NCBI RefSeq assembly: GCF_003105155.1
Contig: NZ_QETK01000014.1
Span: 62,001 to 126,000, forward strand
Reading direction: 5' to 3'
Origin: Pseudomonas sp. SDI
Lineage (GTDB): Bacteria > Pseudomonadota > Gammaproteobacteria > Pseudomonadales > Pseudomonadaceae
DNA: 64,000 nucleotides
Below are positions 17,271 to 28,915 of the stretch, piece by piece. Every line of letters begins with the position of its first letter. Position 1 is the stretch's first letter. Made by a program: the position numbers and the translations under genes. The notes under the pieces were generated by a model. It saw only the letters and a program-made list of their open reading frames with translations, was not told where the DNA came from and did not search any database.

Positions 17271-18485
17271 TCAGGCACGACCTTCGCGATCACGCATGCC
17301 AAGCAAGTACAGCACTCCGTCCAGGCCAAGGGTGGAGATCGCCTGCTTGGCTGATTGGCGCACCAGCGGCTTCGCGCGGAAGGCCACGCCCAAACCGGCG
17401 ATGGCCAGCATCGGCAGGTCGTTGGCGCCATCGCCGACGGCAATCGTCTGTTCCATCTGCAAGCCCTCGCGCTGGGCCAGTTCGGTCAGCAAGTCGGCTT
17501 TGCGCTGGGCATCGACAATCGGCTCGATGGCCGCGCCGGTGACCTTGCCATCGACCACTTCCAGTTCGTTGGCGAACACGTAGTCGATGCCGAGCTTGGC
17601 TTGCAGCTGCTTGGCGAAGTACGTGAAACCGCCGGAAAGAATGGCGGTCTTGTAGCCCAGGCGCTTGAGCTCGGCGAACAGGTTCTCGGTACCTTCGGTC
17701 AGGCGTAGCGAGGCGCCGATCTCGTCGAGCACACCCACGTCCAGGCCTTTGAGCAGGGCCAGGCGCTCCTTGAAGCTGGCGCGGAAGTCCAGCTCGCCAC
17801 GCATGGCACGCTCGGTAATGGCGGAAACCTGCTCGCCGACCCCGGCAGCCTTGGCCAGTTCGTCGATCACTTCGGCTTCGATCAGCGTCGAGTCCATATC
17901 GAACACCGCCAGGCGGCGGTTGCGGCGGAACAGCGAGTCCTGCTGGAAGGCGATATCGACGTTCAGTTCCTGCGACAGGTTGAGGAACGCGGCGCGCAGG
18001 GCCAGTGCGTTGCTCGGCTCACCGCGTACCGACAGCTCGACGCAGGCCTTGCTATTGTCATCGGCGGCGCCCAGGGCAACGCGACCCGACAGGCGGTCGA
18101 TATGGTCGATGTTCAGGCCATGTTCGGTGGTGATGCTGCTGAGCCGCTGCAACTGCTCGGCGGTAATCTTGCGGCTGAGCAGAGTAACGATGTGGCGATC
18201 CTTGCCCTGGCCGTCGACCCAGCGCTGATAGTCGGCCTCGGAAACCGGCGTAAAGCGCACCTGCAGGCCCAGTTGGTGGCCGCTGAACAGCAGATCCTTG
18301 AGCACCGTCGACGGCTGCTGGCTGGCTGGCACTTCGAGCAGGATGCCGCACGAAACGGTGTTGTGAATCACCGACTGGCCGATGTCGAGGATGTTCACAC
18401 CGCCTTGGGCGAGGACGCCGGTGATGGCCGAGGTAAGACCTGGACGGTCCTCACCGGTGATGTTGATCAGGACAATTTCGCGCAA
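17271..18485 (-). CDS. serB: Phosphoserine phosphatase SerB with N-terminal ACT domains
   Basis: Last step of serine biosynthesis: hydrolysis of O-phosphoserine. The 404-residue product carries two ACT-like regulatory domains (about 1-80, starting EIVLINITGEDRPGLTSAI-like residues, and about 97-180) followed by the HAD phosphatase domain with DMDST at 196-200 (nucleophile D196, acid D198), SGGFTYFAKQL, and VGDGANDLPML for magnesium binding. This long, ACT-containing form is typical of pseudomonads, compared with about 320 residues in E. coli. It is divergent from the AhpA-like gene, as serB is in many gammaproteobacteria. Confidence 0.96.
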   Translation of the reverse strand: MREIVLINITGEDRPGLTSAITGVLAQGGVNILDIGQSVIHNTVSCGILLEVPASQQPSTVLKDLLFSGHQLGLQVRFTPVSEADYQRWVDGQGKDRHIVTLLSRKITAEQLQRLSSITTEHGLNIDHIDRLSGRVALGAADDNSKACVELSVRGEPSNALALRAAFLNLSQELNVDIAFQQDSLFRRNRRLAVFDMDSTLIEAEVIDELAKAAGVGEQVSAITERAMRGELDFRASFKERLALLKGLDVGVLDEIGASLRLTEGTENLFAELKRLGYKTAILSGGFTYFAKQLQAKLGIDYVFANELEVVDGKVTGAAIEPIVDAQRKADLLTELAQREGLQMEQTIAVGDGANDLPMLAIAGLGVAFRAKPLVRQSAKQAISTLGLDGVLYLLGMRDREGRA

Positions 18486-18556
18486 GACGGGCTCCGACTG
18501 GTTGAAAAAAAGCGCATTCTACCGACTTTCGCAGACCATCGGGCGCAGTCGATGCT

Positions 18557-18584
18557 TTGCCGGTCCATGACCGCTCGCTATACT
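18557..18584 (+). promoter_or_regulatory. Sigma-70-type promoter for the AhpA-like gene
   Basis: TTGCCG (18557-18562) and TATACT (18579-18584) are separated by 16 bases and lie 37 bases upstream of the GTG start. The ATG at 18567 lies between the two boxes and so cannot be the start if this promoter is used. Confidence 0.6.
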
Positions 18585-18620
18585 GCGCAGCAACTTCTCC
18601 GACATAAAGAGCCGCGCTCT

Positions 18621-20117
18621 GTGAACCGGCCCACGCCCGTTAAAACCGACAACTTCTTTCTGCTGATCTTCCGTGCCCTGCGCCAGCGTCGTATCCCCCT
18701 GGCATTGCGGATTGCCTGTCACAACGTGTTCCTGGTCGCGCTGGCCCTGGTGATCTACGCCTGTGTGATGGGCTTGCAGTTCAAGCAGGCCATGCATGAG
18801 CAGGCGGACGCCCTCGGGCAAAGCCTGACCACTCAGACCGCGACCTCGGCCACCGAGCTGCTGGTGTCCAACGACATCCTCAGCCTCAACGTGTTGCTGG
18901 GCAACCTGGTGAAGAACCCGCTGGTGGCTCATGCGGCGATCTACAGCGTCGACAACCGGATCCTCGCCGAGGCCGGGCAACGCCCGAAAAACAGCCTGCT
19001 GGGCGAAGTCGAAGGCCTGTACCAGACCAAGATCACCTTCCAGGACGTGACCGCCGGGCAACTGCGCATCAGCCTGGACATGAGCCAGTTCCAGCAGCCG
19101 CTGACCATCAGCCTGCAGAGCATGGGCATTCTGGCCGCGATCCTGCTGGCCCTGGCCCTGGCCTTGAGCCTGCGCCTGGGTCGCTTCATCTCCACACCGC
19201 TGCTGCAATTGCGCGTGTGGCTGCGCGAGTTGGACGAGTACACCCCAGCCACCGAGCGCCAGGACGAGATCGGCGACCTGGCCCGGCAGCTGCATGCGCG
19301 CTTCGCTCCGCCGCCGCGGGAAGTCGAGCCGGAGCCTGAGGTCGAGGACGACGAACAGGAGCCAGCGTTCCAGGTGCGCAACCTGCGCGACCCGAGCTTT
19401 GACGAGGCGTCGGCACTGGCCAAGGCGCCGGTACGCACGCTGACGGCAACGGAAGATGAAGACGACGAGGCCTTTGCCGACCTGCGCGACGACAGCGATG
19501 CGCAGCCGGCCAAACCGCTGGTGGCCGTACCGCGCCAGCCGACCGCCAGTGCAGTGCTGGCAGTGCAGCTCGGCTCGCAGGAGCAATTGCGCCGCTTGCC
19601 GCGCGCGCGCCTGACCGAGTTGCTGGAGCGTTATCGCGACTGCCTGGACCAGGCAGCCTCGCTGTATGAAAGCGAAGTACACACACTGAACGATGGCAGC
19701 ACCCTGCTGTTGTTCCACAGTGCCGACAGCGGCGAGGACTACCTCACCAACGCCATCTGCTGCGGCGAGCTGTTGCGGGCGCTGGGGCACGCCTTGCAGG
19801 TAGAAGTGGCCGACAGCGGCATTACCCTGCAGCTGCAACTGGGCCTGGCGCTGGGCGAAGACCTCAACGGCCTGAGCCAGATCGATCTGCTGCTGACCGA
19901 GAAGGCGCAGGACGCCCTGGCCCTGTCGCAGCACAGCCGCAACCTGCTGCTGGTGGAACGCAAGGTCAGCGACGATGTGCTAATTCGCCAGCGCGCACGG
20001 ATCCGCCCGATTGCCAGCCCCGAAGGCGCTTGCTGCGTGGAACGACTGATGGAGCCCTATCCGTCGATGCTGGAGCGCCAACTGGCGCGAATGCACGAGC
20101 GACAGGTCAAAGGCTGA
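18621..20117 (+). CDS. ahpA: AhpA/YtjB-family membrane protein with HAMP region and cyclase-like C-terminus
   Basis: A 498-residue inner-membrane protein next to and divergent from serB, the position of smp/ytjB in enterics and ahpA in pseudomonads. It has a membrane helix near residues 28-50 (FLVALALVIYACVMG), a periplasmic domain of about 120 residues, a second helix near 165-185 (MGILAAILLALALALSL), and a HAMP-like segment (FISTPLLQLRVWLRELDEYT) to about 235. A very acidic linker follows (about 240-310). The last 190 residues resemble a class III cyclase fold: YESEVHTLNDGSTLLLF with D358, ITLQLQLGLALGE, and LLLVERKVSDD; the first metal aspartate is not evident. The start is a GTG downstream of the promoter. 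Function is unknown; the cyclase likeness is my reading. Confidence 0.75.
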   Translation: MNRPTPVKTDNFFLLIFRALRQRRIPLALRIACHNVFLVALALVIYACVMGLQFKQAMHEQADALGQSLTTQTATSATELLVSNDILSLNVLLGNLVKNPLVAHAAIYSVDNRILAEAGQRPKNSLLGEVEGLYQTKITFQDVTAGQLRISLDMSQFQQPLTISLQSMGILAAILLALALALSLRLGRFISTPLLQLRVWLRELDEYTPATERQDEIGDLARQLHARFAPPPREVEPEPEVEDDEQEPAFQVRNLRDPSFDEASALAKAPVRTLTATEDEDDEAFADLRDDSDAQPAKPLVAVPRQPTASAVLAVQLGSQEQLRRLPRARLTELLERYRDCLDQAASLYESEVHTLNDGSTLLLFHSADSGEDYLTNAICCGELLRALGHALQVEVADSGITLQLQLGLALGEDLNGLSQIDLLLTEKAQDALALSQHSRNLLLVERKVSDDVLIRQRARIRPIASPEGACCVERLMEPYPSMLERQLARMHERQVKG

Positions 20118-20124
20118 CTGACAG

Positions 20125-20151
20125 AAAGCCCTCAGCGATGCGGGCTTTTTT
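20125..20151 (+). terminator. Intrinsic terminator after ahpA
   Basis: AAAGCCC (20125-20131) pairs with GGGCTTT (20142-20148) and is followed by further T residues, seven bases after the stop codon. Confidence 0.8.
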
Positions 20152-20212
20152 GTGGCTGCCGGCCAGACTGGGCGGGTCTTATCACCGACTACCGAAAACA
20201 AACAGCGCCCAT

Positions 20213-20237
20213 AAAAAAGCCCGCATCGCTGCGGGCT
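20213..20237 (-). terminator. Intrinsic terminator after the PqiC-like gene
   Basis: On the minus strand the stem AGCCCGCA / TGCGGGCT with a four-base loop is followed by a run of six T residues (20213-20218 on the plus strand as A). It lies 17 bases beyond the lipoprotein stop. Confidence 0.8.
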
Positions 20238-20254
20238 CTCTACGCGTCAGTACA

Positions 20255-20965
20255 TCAGAAGCGGAACACTTCCATATCGGTACGAATCGGCGAAGCCAGC
20301 GGAATCTTCGGCTTCTCCGGCTCTTTGCGCACCTGCACCGGTGCAGCCTTCTTCGGCGCTTCCTCGACAATCGCCGGCTGGTTGGCCAACGGCTTCAACG
20401 CCACGCTCAACTGCTCGGCCAGACGCTGCAGCAATTGCCCCTGCGCCTGTACCTGCGCCGCCGAACTGCCGGCATGCGGCTGTTCAAGGTGGACGATACG
20501 GTTATCCCGCACCTTGCCACGACGGTCGAGCAGACGCCACTGCGCATCGAGCACCGCTGGCTGGTTAGCCCCCGAATCCAAACGCGTGATCGACAACAAC
20601 ACCTGTACATCCGGGCTGAAGCCAGTGCTCGCCGGAGCCAGCACCACACGCTGGCTGTCCAGACGCCAGGCCAACTGACGCACCAGCAACTGATCGATAT
20701 CGGCCGACAGACTGCCGGCCCAACGGCCATCGGTGGCCGCCGTCAGGCTGCCATCGGCCTGGCGTTGCAGCAGGGTCTCGCGTTGCAGGTAGTCGGCAAC
20801 CGACACCGGCCCCAGCACCACGGCCATGCCTGCGCTCTGCTTCGGCTGCTCAGGCGCACCGCTGTCGAGCTGATAAAGCGCGACCGGCTGATGCATGCTG
20901 CAACCGGCCAGGCCCAGGACGCCACTGAGCATTAATACAAATGGAAGGCGCAGAAATTTCATCAT
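20255..20965 (-). CDS. PqiC-like (YmbA family) outer-membrane lipoprotein
   Basis: Probable auxiliary lipoprotein of an MCE-type lipid transport system. After a start at one of two adjacent ATGs (20965 or 20962) comes a lipoprotein signal ending in the lipobox LAGC (about residues 18-21), then the ABC-transport-auxiliary fold: ALYQLDSG, VVLGPVSVADYLQRETLLQRQ, WAGSLSADIDQLLVRQLAWRL and VLLSITRLDS. The tail (about 195-235) is rich in proline and lysine and is probably disordered. PqiC proteins normally sit with pqiA/pqiB; neither is nearby, so the partner must be distant. It lies 170 bases after parC and has its own terminator. Confidence 0.78.
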   Translation of the reverse strand: MMKFLRLPFVLMLSGVLGLAGCSMHQPVALYQLDSGAPEQPKQSAGMAVVLGPVSVADYLQRETLLQRQADGSLTAATDGRWAGSLSADIDQLLVRQLAWRLDSQRVVLAPASTGFSPDVQVLLSITRLDSGANQPAVLDAQWRLLDRRGKVRDNRIVHLEQPHAGSSAAQVQAQGQLLQRLAEQLSVALKPLANQPAIVEEAPKKAAPVQVRKEPEKPKIPLASPIRTDMEVFRF

Positions 20966-21094
20966 CCCATCCAGGCGGCCGCCATACGGCTTACCGCAGT
21001 GATACACACGAAAACGTTCGGGCACACAGCTACGCTGGCACCTCAGGGGGCCTATCATCCGCGAAATAGCTGCACGACTCCAGTGCTTAAGCCC

Positions 21095-21120
21095 CGAACA
21101 GGCAGGAAAATCCCTGTTCG
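21095..21120 (-). terminator. Weak hairpin after parC
   Basis: CGAACAGG (21095-21102) and CGTTCAGG's complement form CCTGTTCG (21113-21120), an 8-bp stem with a ten-base loop, 16 bases beyond the parC stop. No clear T tract follows on the minus strand. Confidence 0.35.
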
Positions 21121-21135
21121 AGGCGTCTGCGACGG

Positions 21136-23919
<2,784 letters not shown>

Positions 23920-23923
<4 letters not shown>

Positions 23924-24906
23924 CGTTTGGCACTCCAGCCGCCCTTCGGCGCGGCAAAGCGCCAGACCAGCGGACGTTCTTCACCGTCGGCGCGGGTACC
24001 GCCATTGTTGTCCACGCCGATCCAGGCGCCGTCGGCATCGATGACCAGCGCTTCGGCCAGGCCGAACGGCTGGCTGTAGCGCCGCGCATCGACCAGGGCA
24101 TCGGCGGCGAACGACCAGCAGCGCTCGACGGCTGCGGTTTGCGCATTCCGCCGGCAGATGCGGTAGGCGTTGCGCTCCAGGGTGAACAGCTTGCCATTGA
24201 ACAGCGTCAGGTCGGCGAAGTCGCGCGACAGTTCGCGGGGCTTGTTCATCTGCTGCGGTTGCAGCTCGGTGCCGGCTTCGCTGAGCAGCACGCAACCCTG
24301 ACCGCAGGTCCAGGTCGTCTGCTGGCGTTTCACCATCAACAAGCCACGCCGCTCGCGCTCGGCGGCCAGCCACAGACGGTCGCCCTCGGGGCTGATCGCC
24401 AGGCCTTCGAACAGCGCGTTGAAATGCAGCAGCATGCCGCTGGCCCGTGCCTGGCGAACCATGCTCGGGTCAATTTTCAACCAGTTCGGCGCACCGTCCA
24501 GTGGCACCTGCAACACCGCCGCGTGGGCTTCGCTGACCAGGTAGCGGTTGCCCGCCGCGTCGCAGCTGATGCCCTCGTAGTCCAGCTCACCGCCACGCAC
24601 ATAGGACGCCGCCCAGTTACGCGAACGAATGCCCCACGGCAGCCCGGTATCCGGCACCGGCGGCACCATCAGCGGCTGGCCTTCGGCGCGCCAGACCGTG
24701 GCCTGGGTGTCGAGGCGATACAGCAGGTTGTCGTCACGGTCGGAAACCGTCCACAACACCCCGTTGCATTGCGCCAGCCCAGACAGATTGCCACCGTACA
24801 TGCCGTCGACCGGGTGTTCGCTCAGCAGCTTCAGCTCAGGCCATGGCTCGGCCAGCGCCGCCCCGGCCCACAACGACAACAGCGCAGCCAGGGCCAGACG
24901 AATCAA
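23920..24906 (-). CDS. Phytase-like esterase family protein, exported
   Basis: A 328-residue secreted protein of the esterase-like activity of phytase family. It has a signal peptide (about 1-19, ending ALA-EPWP) and a beta-propeller-like body with VDGMYGGNLSGLAQCNGVLWTVSDRDD (as short motifs GGNLSGLAQ and TVSDRDD), YEGISCDAAGNRYLVSE, NALFEGLAISPEGDRLWLA, and GLAEALVIDADGAWIGVDNN. The start is a TTG at 24904-24906 with a GAGG ribosome site, overlapping the parE stop by four bases (TTGA). The substrate cannot be read from sequence. Position suggests co-expression with parE and parC. Confidence 0.8.
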
Positions 24907-26807
24907 GCCAGAACCTCGGCCAGATTACCTTTGGTTTCCAGCCAGCTCTTGCGGTCGCCTGCGCGTTTCTTGGCCAGCAGCATGTCCATCATTTCGCGGG
25001 TCTGGTCGAAGTCTTCCAGGGTCAGTTGCACCAGGCGCCGGGTGTTCGGGTCCATGGTGGTTTCGCGCAGCTGCGGCGGGTTCATTTCGCCCAGGCCTTT
25101 GAAGCGGGTGACCTGCGGTTTGCCACGTTTCTTCTCGGCCACCAGGCGGTCGAGAATGCCATCGCGCTCGGCTTCATCGAGGGCGTAGTAGATCTCCTTG
25201 CCCAGGTCAATGCGGTACAGCGGCGGCATGGCCACGTAGACGTGTCCCGCCTCGACCAGCGGACGGAAATGCTGGACGAACAGGGCGCAGAGCAAGGTAG
25301 CGATGTGCAGACCGTCGGAGTCGGCGTCGGCGAGGATGCAGATCTTGCCGTAGCGCAGCTGGCTCATGTCGGCCGCACCTGGGTCGACGCCGATGGCCAC
25401 GGCAATGTTATGCACTTCCTGGCTGGCCAGCACTTCGCCGCCATCGACTTCCCAGGTATTCAGGATTTTCCCGCGTAGCGGCAGGATCGCCTGGAACTCC
25501 TTGTCCCGCGCTTGCTTGGCGGAACCGCCAGCGGAATCGCCCTCCACCAGGAACAGCTCGGCGCGCATCGGGTCCTGCCCGGCGCAGTCGGCCAGTTTGC
25601 CCGGCAGGGCCGGGCCCTGGGTCACGCGCTTGCGCTCGACCTTCTTGCTCGCCTTCAGGCGGCGGCCGGCGTTGTTGATCGCCAGCTCGGCCAGTTGCAT
25701 GCCCAGTTCGGGATGAGCGTTGAGCCACAGGCTGAAGGCGTCCTTGACCACCCCGGAGACGAAGGCGGCGGCTTCGCGCGACGACAGGCGCTCTTTGGTC
25801 TGCCCGGAGAATTGCGGCTCCTGCATCTTCATCGAGAGCACGAAGCTGATGCGCTCCCAGACGTCTTCCGGCGCCAGCTTGACGCCGCGTGGCAGCAGGT
25901 TGCGGAACTCGCAGAACTCACGCATGGCGTCGAGCAGGCCCTGGCGCAGGCCGTTGACGTGGGTACCGCCCTGCGCGGTCGGGATCAGGTTGACGTAGCT
26001 TTCCTGCACGCTGTCGCCGCCTTCGGGCAGCCACAGCAGGGCCCAGTCGGCGGCTTCCTTGTTGCCGGCCAGGCTGCCGCAGAACGGCTCGTCGGGCAGA
26101 CGCTGGAATTCGCTGACCGCATCCACCAGGTAGGAACGCAGGCCGTCTTCGTAATGCCACTCGACCTTCTCGCCGGTGCCTTTGTCTTCGAAACTGACCA
26201 GCAGCCCCGGGCACAGCACTGCCTTGGCCTTGAGTACATGCTTGAGGCGGCTGATGGAGAATTTCGGCGAATCGAAGTATTTCGGGTCCGGCGTGAAGTA
26301 CACGCTGGTGCCCGTGTTGCGCTTGCCGACCGTACCGACCACTTCCAGCTCGGAGGCCTTGAAGCCGTCGGCGAAGGTCATCTGGTATTCGTTGCCGTCG
26401 CGCTTGACCCGCACGCGGACCTGGCTGGACAAGGCGTTGACCACGGAAATACCGACGCCGTGCAGGCCACCGGAGAACTGGTAGTTCTTGTTCGAGAACT
26501 TGCCGCCGGCGTGCAGCTTGGTGAGGATCAGCTCGACGCCCGACACGCCCTCTTCGGGGTGGATGTCCACCGGCATGCCACGACCGTCGTCGGACACTTC
26601 CAGGGAATGGTCGGCATGCAGGATGACCTGTACCGAGCGGGCGTGGCCGGCCAGGGCTTCGTCGACGCTGTTGTCGATGACTTCCTGGGCCAGGTGGTTC
26701 GGCCGGCTGGTGTCGGTGTACATGCCCGGGCGCTTGCGCACCGGGTCAAGGCCGGAGAGGACTTCGATGGCGTCTGCGTTATAGGCGCTAGCGCTGGGAG
26801 TGGCCAT
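24903..26807 (-). CDS. parE: DNA topoisomerase IV subunit B (ParE)
   Basis: ATPase subunit of topoisomerase IV. The 634-residue product has a GHKL ATPase domain (VIDNSVDEALAGHA near residue 45, VSDDGRGMPVDIH, GLHGVGISVVNALS), a transducer domain, and a C-terminal TOPRIM domain with LVEGDSAGGSAKQARD, PLRGKILN and ILADADSDGLHI, followed by RFKGLGEMNPPQL. Its stop overlaps the next start by four bases. parC is two genes downstream. Confidence 0.98.
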   Translation of the reverse strand: MATPSASAYNADAIEVLSGLDPVRKRPGMYTDTSRPNHLAQEVIDNSVDEALAGHARSVQVILHADHSLEVSDDGRGMPVDIHPEEGVSGVELILTKLHAGGKFSNKNYQFSGGLHGVGISVVNALSSQVRVRVKRDGNEYQMTFADGFKASELEVVGTVGKRNTGTSVYFTPDPKYFDSPKFSISRLKHVLKAKAVLCPGLLVSFEDKGTGEKVEWHYEDGLRSYLVDAVSEFQRLPDEPFCGSLAGNKEAADWALLWLPEGGDSVQESYVNLIPTAQGGTHVNGLRQGLLDAMREFCEFRNLLPRGVKLAPEDVWERISFVLSMKMQEPQFSGQTKERLSSREAAAFVSGVVKDAFSLWLNAHPELGMQLAELAINNAGRRLKASKKVERKRVTQGPALPGKLADCAGQDPMRAELFLVEGDSAGGSAKQARDKEFQAILPLRGKILNTWEVDGGEVLASQEVHNIAVAIGVDPGAADMSQLRYGKICILADADSDGLHIATLLCALFVQHFRPLVEAGHVYVAMPPLYRIDLGKEIYYALDEAERDGILDRLVAEKKRGKPQVTRFKGLGEMNPPQLRETTMDPNTRRLVQLTLEDFDQTREMMDMLLAKKRAGDRKSWLETKGNLAEVLA

Positions 26808-26843
26808 GGGTTCTCATCGTCATTTGAAAGTGAAAATAAGCAC

Positions 26844-27452
26844 TCAAAATACAGAAAAATCGAGCGTCTGGTACGTGTCTGCCGGTACCCCGGCAAAAGC
26901 GAGCAAGGCCGGCAGTTGCGCGGCAAAGCCCTGGTAGCTATGGTCGCCGCCGGCCTGGATACGCAGGGCACAGGCCCGGTAGAAACGCTCGGCACGGCGG
27001 TAGTCCAGTGTTTCATCGGCGGTTTGCAGCCAGACCTGAAAGCGCTCGGCATCCTCGGGTGGCGGCACCTCGAGTGCGGCCAGCGCCTGGACATGCTCCA
27101 GAGTCAGCTCCCAGGTTTCGCCGGTATAGAGGTTCTGCTGCGGCCCCAGGTAACCGTCGAACAATTGGTGCGGGTTGACCGCCGGGTTGATCAGCAGGGC
27201 CTTGAGGCCATGGCGCTGGGCCAGATGGGTCGCATAGTAGCCGCCGAGCGAGCTGCCGACCAGCAATGGCCGGCCCAGGGCCTGGATCTCGGCGTCCAGT
27301 TGCTCGATGGCCTGACGCGGATGATGGTGCAGGGCCGGTACGCGTAATTGCTCGCTCAGGCCCAATTGCGCCATGACGGCGAGCAACTGACGGGCCTTGG
27401 TCGAGGCCGGCGCGCTGTTGAAACCGTGAATATAGAGAATCGAACCCGCCAT
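26844..27452 (-). CDS. yqiA: YqiA-like alpha/beta-hydrolase (esterase)
   Basis: A 202-residue cytoplasmic esterase of the UPF0227/YqiA family. It starts ILYIHGFNSAPAS, has the nucleophile elbow GSSLGG with S68, LINPAVNP, and a C-terminal histidine in GGDHSYQGF. The natural substrate is unknown; E. coli YqiA cleaves short acyl esters in vitro. The ATG chosen (27450-27452) gives the family N-terminus; upstream in-frame starts add unrelated residues. It lies 36 bases before parE, an association seen in enterics as well (cpdA-yqiA-parE). Confidence 0.9.
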   Translation of the reverse strand: MAGSILYIHGFNSAPASTKARQLLAVMAQLGLSEQLRVPALHHHPRQAIEQLDAEIQALGRPLLVGSSLGGYYATHLAQRHGLKALLINPAVNPHQLFDGYLGPQQNLYTGETWELTLEHVQALAALEVPPPEDAERFQVWLQTADETLDYRRAERFYRACALRIQAGGDHSYQGFAAQLPALLAFAGVPADTYQTLDFSVF

Positions 27453-27564
27453 GCCGCCCCCAGTTACCGAAACCTGCCTGTCAGTCAGGCACAAAGACGC
27501 GCAGTTTAGCCTGTTCGACGATGACTGGATCAGCTTTAGCGTTTGGCAACCGCTAATCCGCTAC

Positions 27565-28377
27565 TCAATAGCCGTCGCCGGCGTAATCCACGGTAAAGGC
27601 GAAATCGCTGACCCGCGACACCCCGCTGTCGATGCGCCCGTCGCACGCTAGGCGCAGCCAGCGGTAGCCAGGGGCCTGCTCGCCGACCTTGAAGTCGGCG
27701 CTGCCCGGTTCGAACTGGATACAGGTGGAGGGCGAGGCCAGCAGGCGCACCTGGTCGCGCCACTGGTCCAGTTCCTGATGAACATGACCCCAGAGCACAG
27801 CGCGTACCTGTGGATAACCCTGCAACAGGTCAAACAGCGCTTCGGCGTTACGTAACCCGATAGGGGTCATCCAGGCGCAGCCAATGTCGACGGGCTGGTG
27901 ATGGAAGCAGATCAACGCGTGGCGTTGCGGCGCTTCGTCGAGGGCGTGGCGCAACAACTGCAACTGGTCGTCGCCGAGCACGCCGGGCACCGAGCCCGGC
28001 ACCGCAGAATTGAGCATGATCACCCGCCAGTTGCCGATGTCGACTACTGGCTCGAGTAGATCGCTACCCGCAGCGGCCTGCTCCATCGACAACGGCTCGT
28101 CGTGGTTGCCGGCCAACCAGCGCGCCGGCGCGCCAATCTGCGCGCTCAACTGCAGGAAGGCCTGATAGGACGCCAGCGTGCCATCCTGCGACAGGTCGCC
28201 GGTGGCCAGCAACAGATCGACCTGCGGCTGCTCGGCCAGCACCCGTTCGATCACCCGTGCCAGGCTGTCGCGGGTGTTCATGCCGAGCAGCGTGCGGCTG
28301 GGGTCGGCAAACAGGTGGCTGTCGGAAAGCTGCACCAGCAGCGCGGCAGGGCTGGATGAAGGGATTGCTTGCGGCAA
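27565..28377 (-). CDS. cpdA: 3',5'-cyclic-AMP phosphodiesterase CpdA
   Basis: Metallophosphoesterase that hydrolyses cyclic AMP. The 270-residue product has the metal-binding motifs in order: QLSDSHLF, LATGDLSQDG, LAGNHDE, ICFHHQP and LWGHVHQE. The start is a TTG at 28375-28377 with the ribosome site AAGGAGA; there is no suitable ATG, and upstream in-frame codons run into non-conserved sequence. It lies 85 bases after the DUF1249 gene and 112 before yqiA. The nudF-DUF1249-cpdA-yqiA-parE order is shared with E. coli. Confidence 0.93.
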   Translation of the reverse strand: MPQAIPSSSPAALLVQLSDSHLFADPSRTLLGMNTRDSLARVIERVLAEQPQVDLLLATGDLSQDGTLASYQAFLQLSAQIGAPARWLAGNHDEPLSMEQAAAGSDLLEPVVDIGNWRVIMLNSAVPGSVPGVLGDDQLQLLRHALDEAPQRHALICFHHQPVDIGCAWMTPIGLRNAEALFDLLQGYPQVRAVLWGHVHQELDQWRDQVRLLASPSTCIQFEPGSADFKVGEQAPGYRWLRLACDGRIDSGVSRVSDFAFTVDYAGDGY

Positions 28378-28462
28378 GGCCGTCTCCTTGGGCGGATTCA
28401 GCACGATTATGGTGGCGATGCGGCAACGGAGCAAACCGCCAGCAGGGACACCGGTCACAGTT

Positions 28463-28915
28463 TCAGCGCACGGTTTCCAGTTCGTGGCCGCAGGCCAGGC
28501 AGTGGCTCAGCCATTCGCCAAGGAACAGGTTGAGCTGGGCTTTTTCGTCCGGCTGGTGCATGGCTGCATTGGGATACGGGTAGACACTGCGAAACCGCCG
28601 CGCATGCTCGGCGCTGACCACTTCGGCCATGCGCGCGTCGTGATACACCTGCACTTCCAGCTGCGGTACCGGCAGCCACGGCAGGCTGTGCTCCTGGCGC
28701 ACGCGCAAGGTGGTGGTGTAAGGGCAGGCCAGGACCACGTCGAGCACCAGCACGCCGAGCATCTGGTCGCCCTGGGTCATGCCGATACGCCGCGAGCTTT
28801 GCGCGCTGCGCATGTCCGGCAGCAGCCGCATCAGACGGGCATAGTTGGCCTCGCAGGCAGCCTGCAACCCGACCAGATCAACCCGGTAGCGCTCGCGTAA
28901 CAGATTCACGACCAC
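28463..28915 (-). CDS. yqiB: DUF1249 (YqiB) family protein
   Basis: A 150-residue cytoplasmic protein of unknown function belonging to the YqiB/DUF1249 family. Recognisable tracts are RYRVDLVGLQAACEANYARL (within the N-terminal 25), MLPDMR-like LLPDMRSAQ, LEVQVYHDARMAEVVSAE and KAQLNLFLGEWL near the C-terminus. The start is GTG at 28913-28915, with another GTG two codons in, and overlaps the end of nudF by ten bases. Conserved linkage with nudF and cpdA is known, but no activity has been assigned. Confidence 0.85.
   Translation of the reverse strand: MVVNLLRERYRVDLVGLQAACEANYARLMRLLPDMRSAQSSRRIGMTQGDQMLGVLVLDVVLACPYTTTLRVRQEHSLPWLPVPQLEVQVYHDARMAEVVSAEHARRFRSVYPYPNAAMHQPDEKAQLNLFLGEWLSHCLACGHELETVR

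Noticed and set aside
18567..18569. ATG as start of the AhpA-like gene
   Set aside because: It lies between the -35 and -10 boxes of the likely promoter; the GTG at 18621 lies downstream of the expected transcript start.
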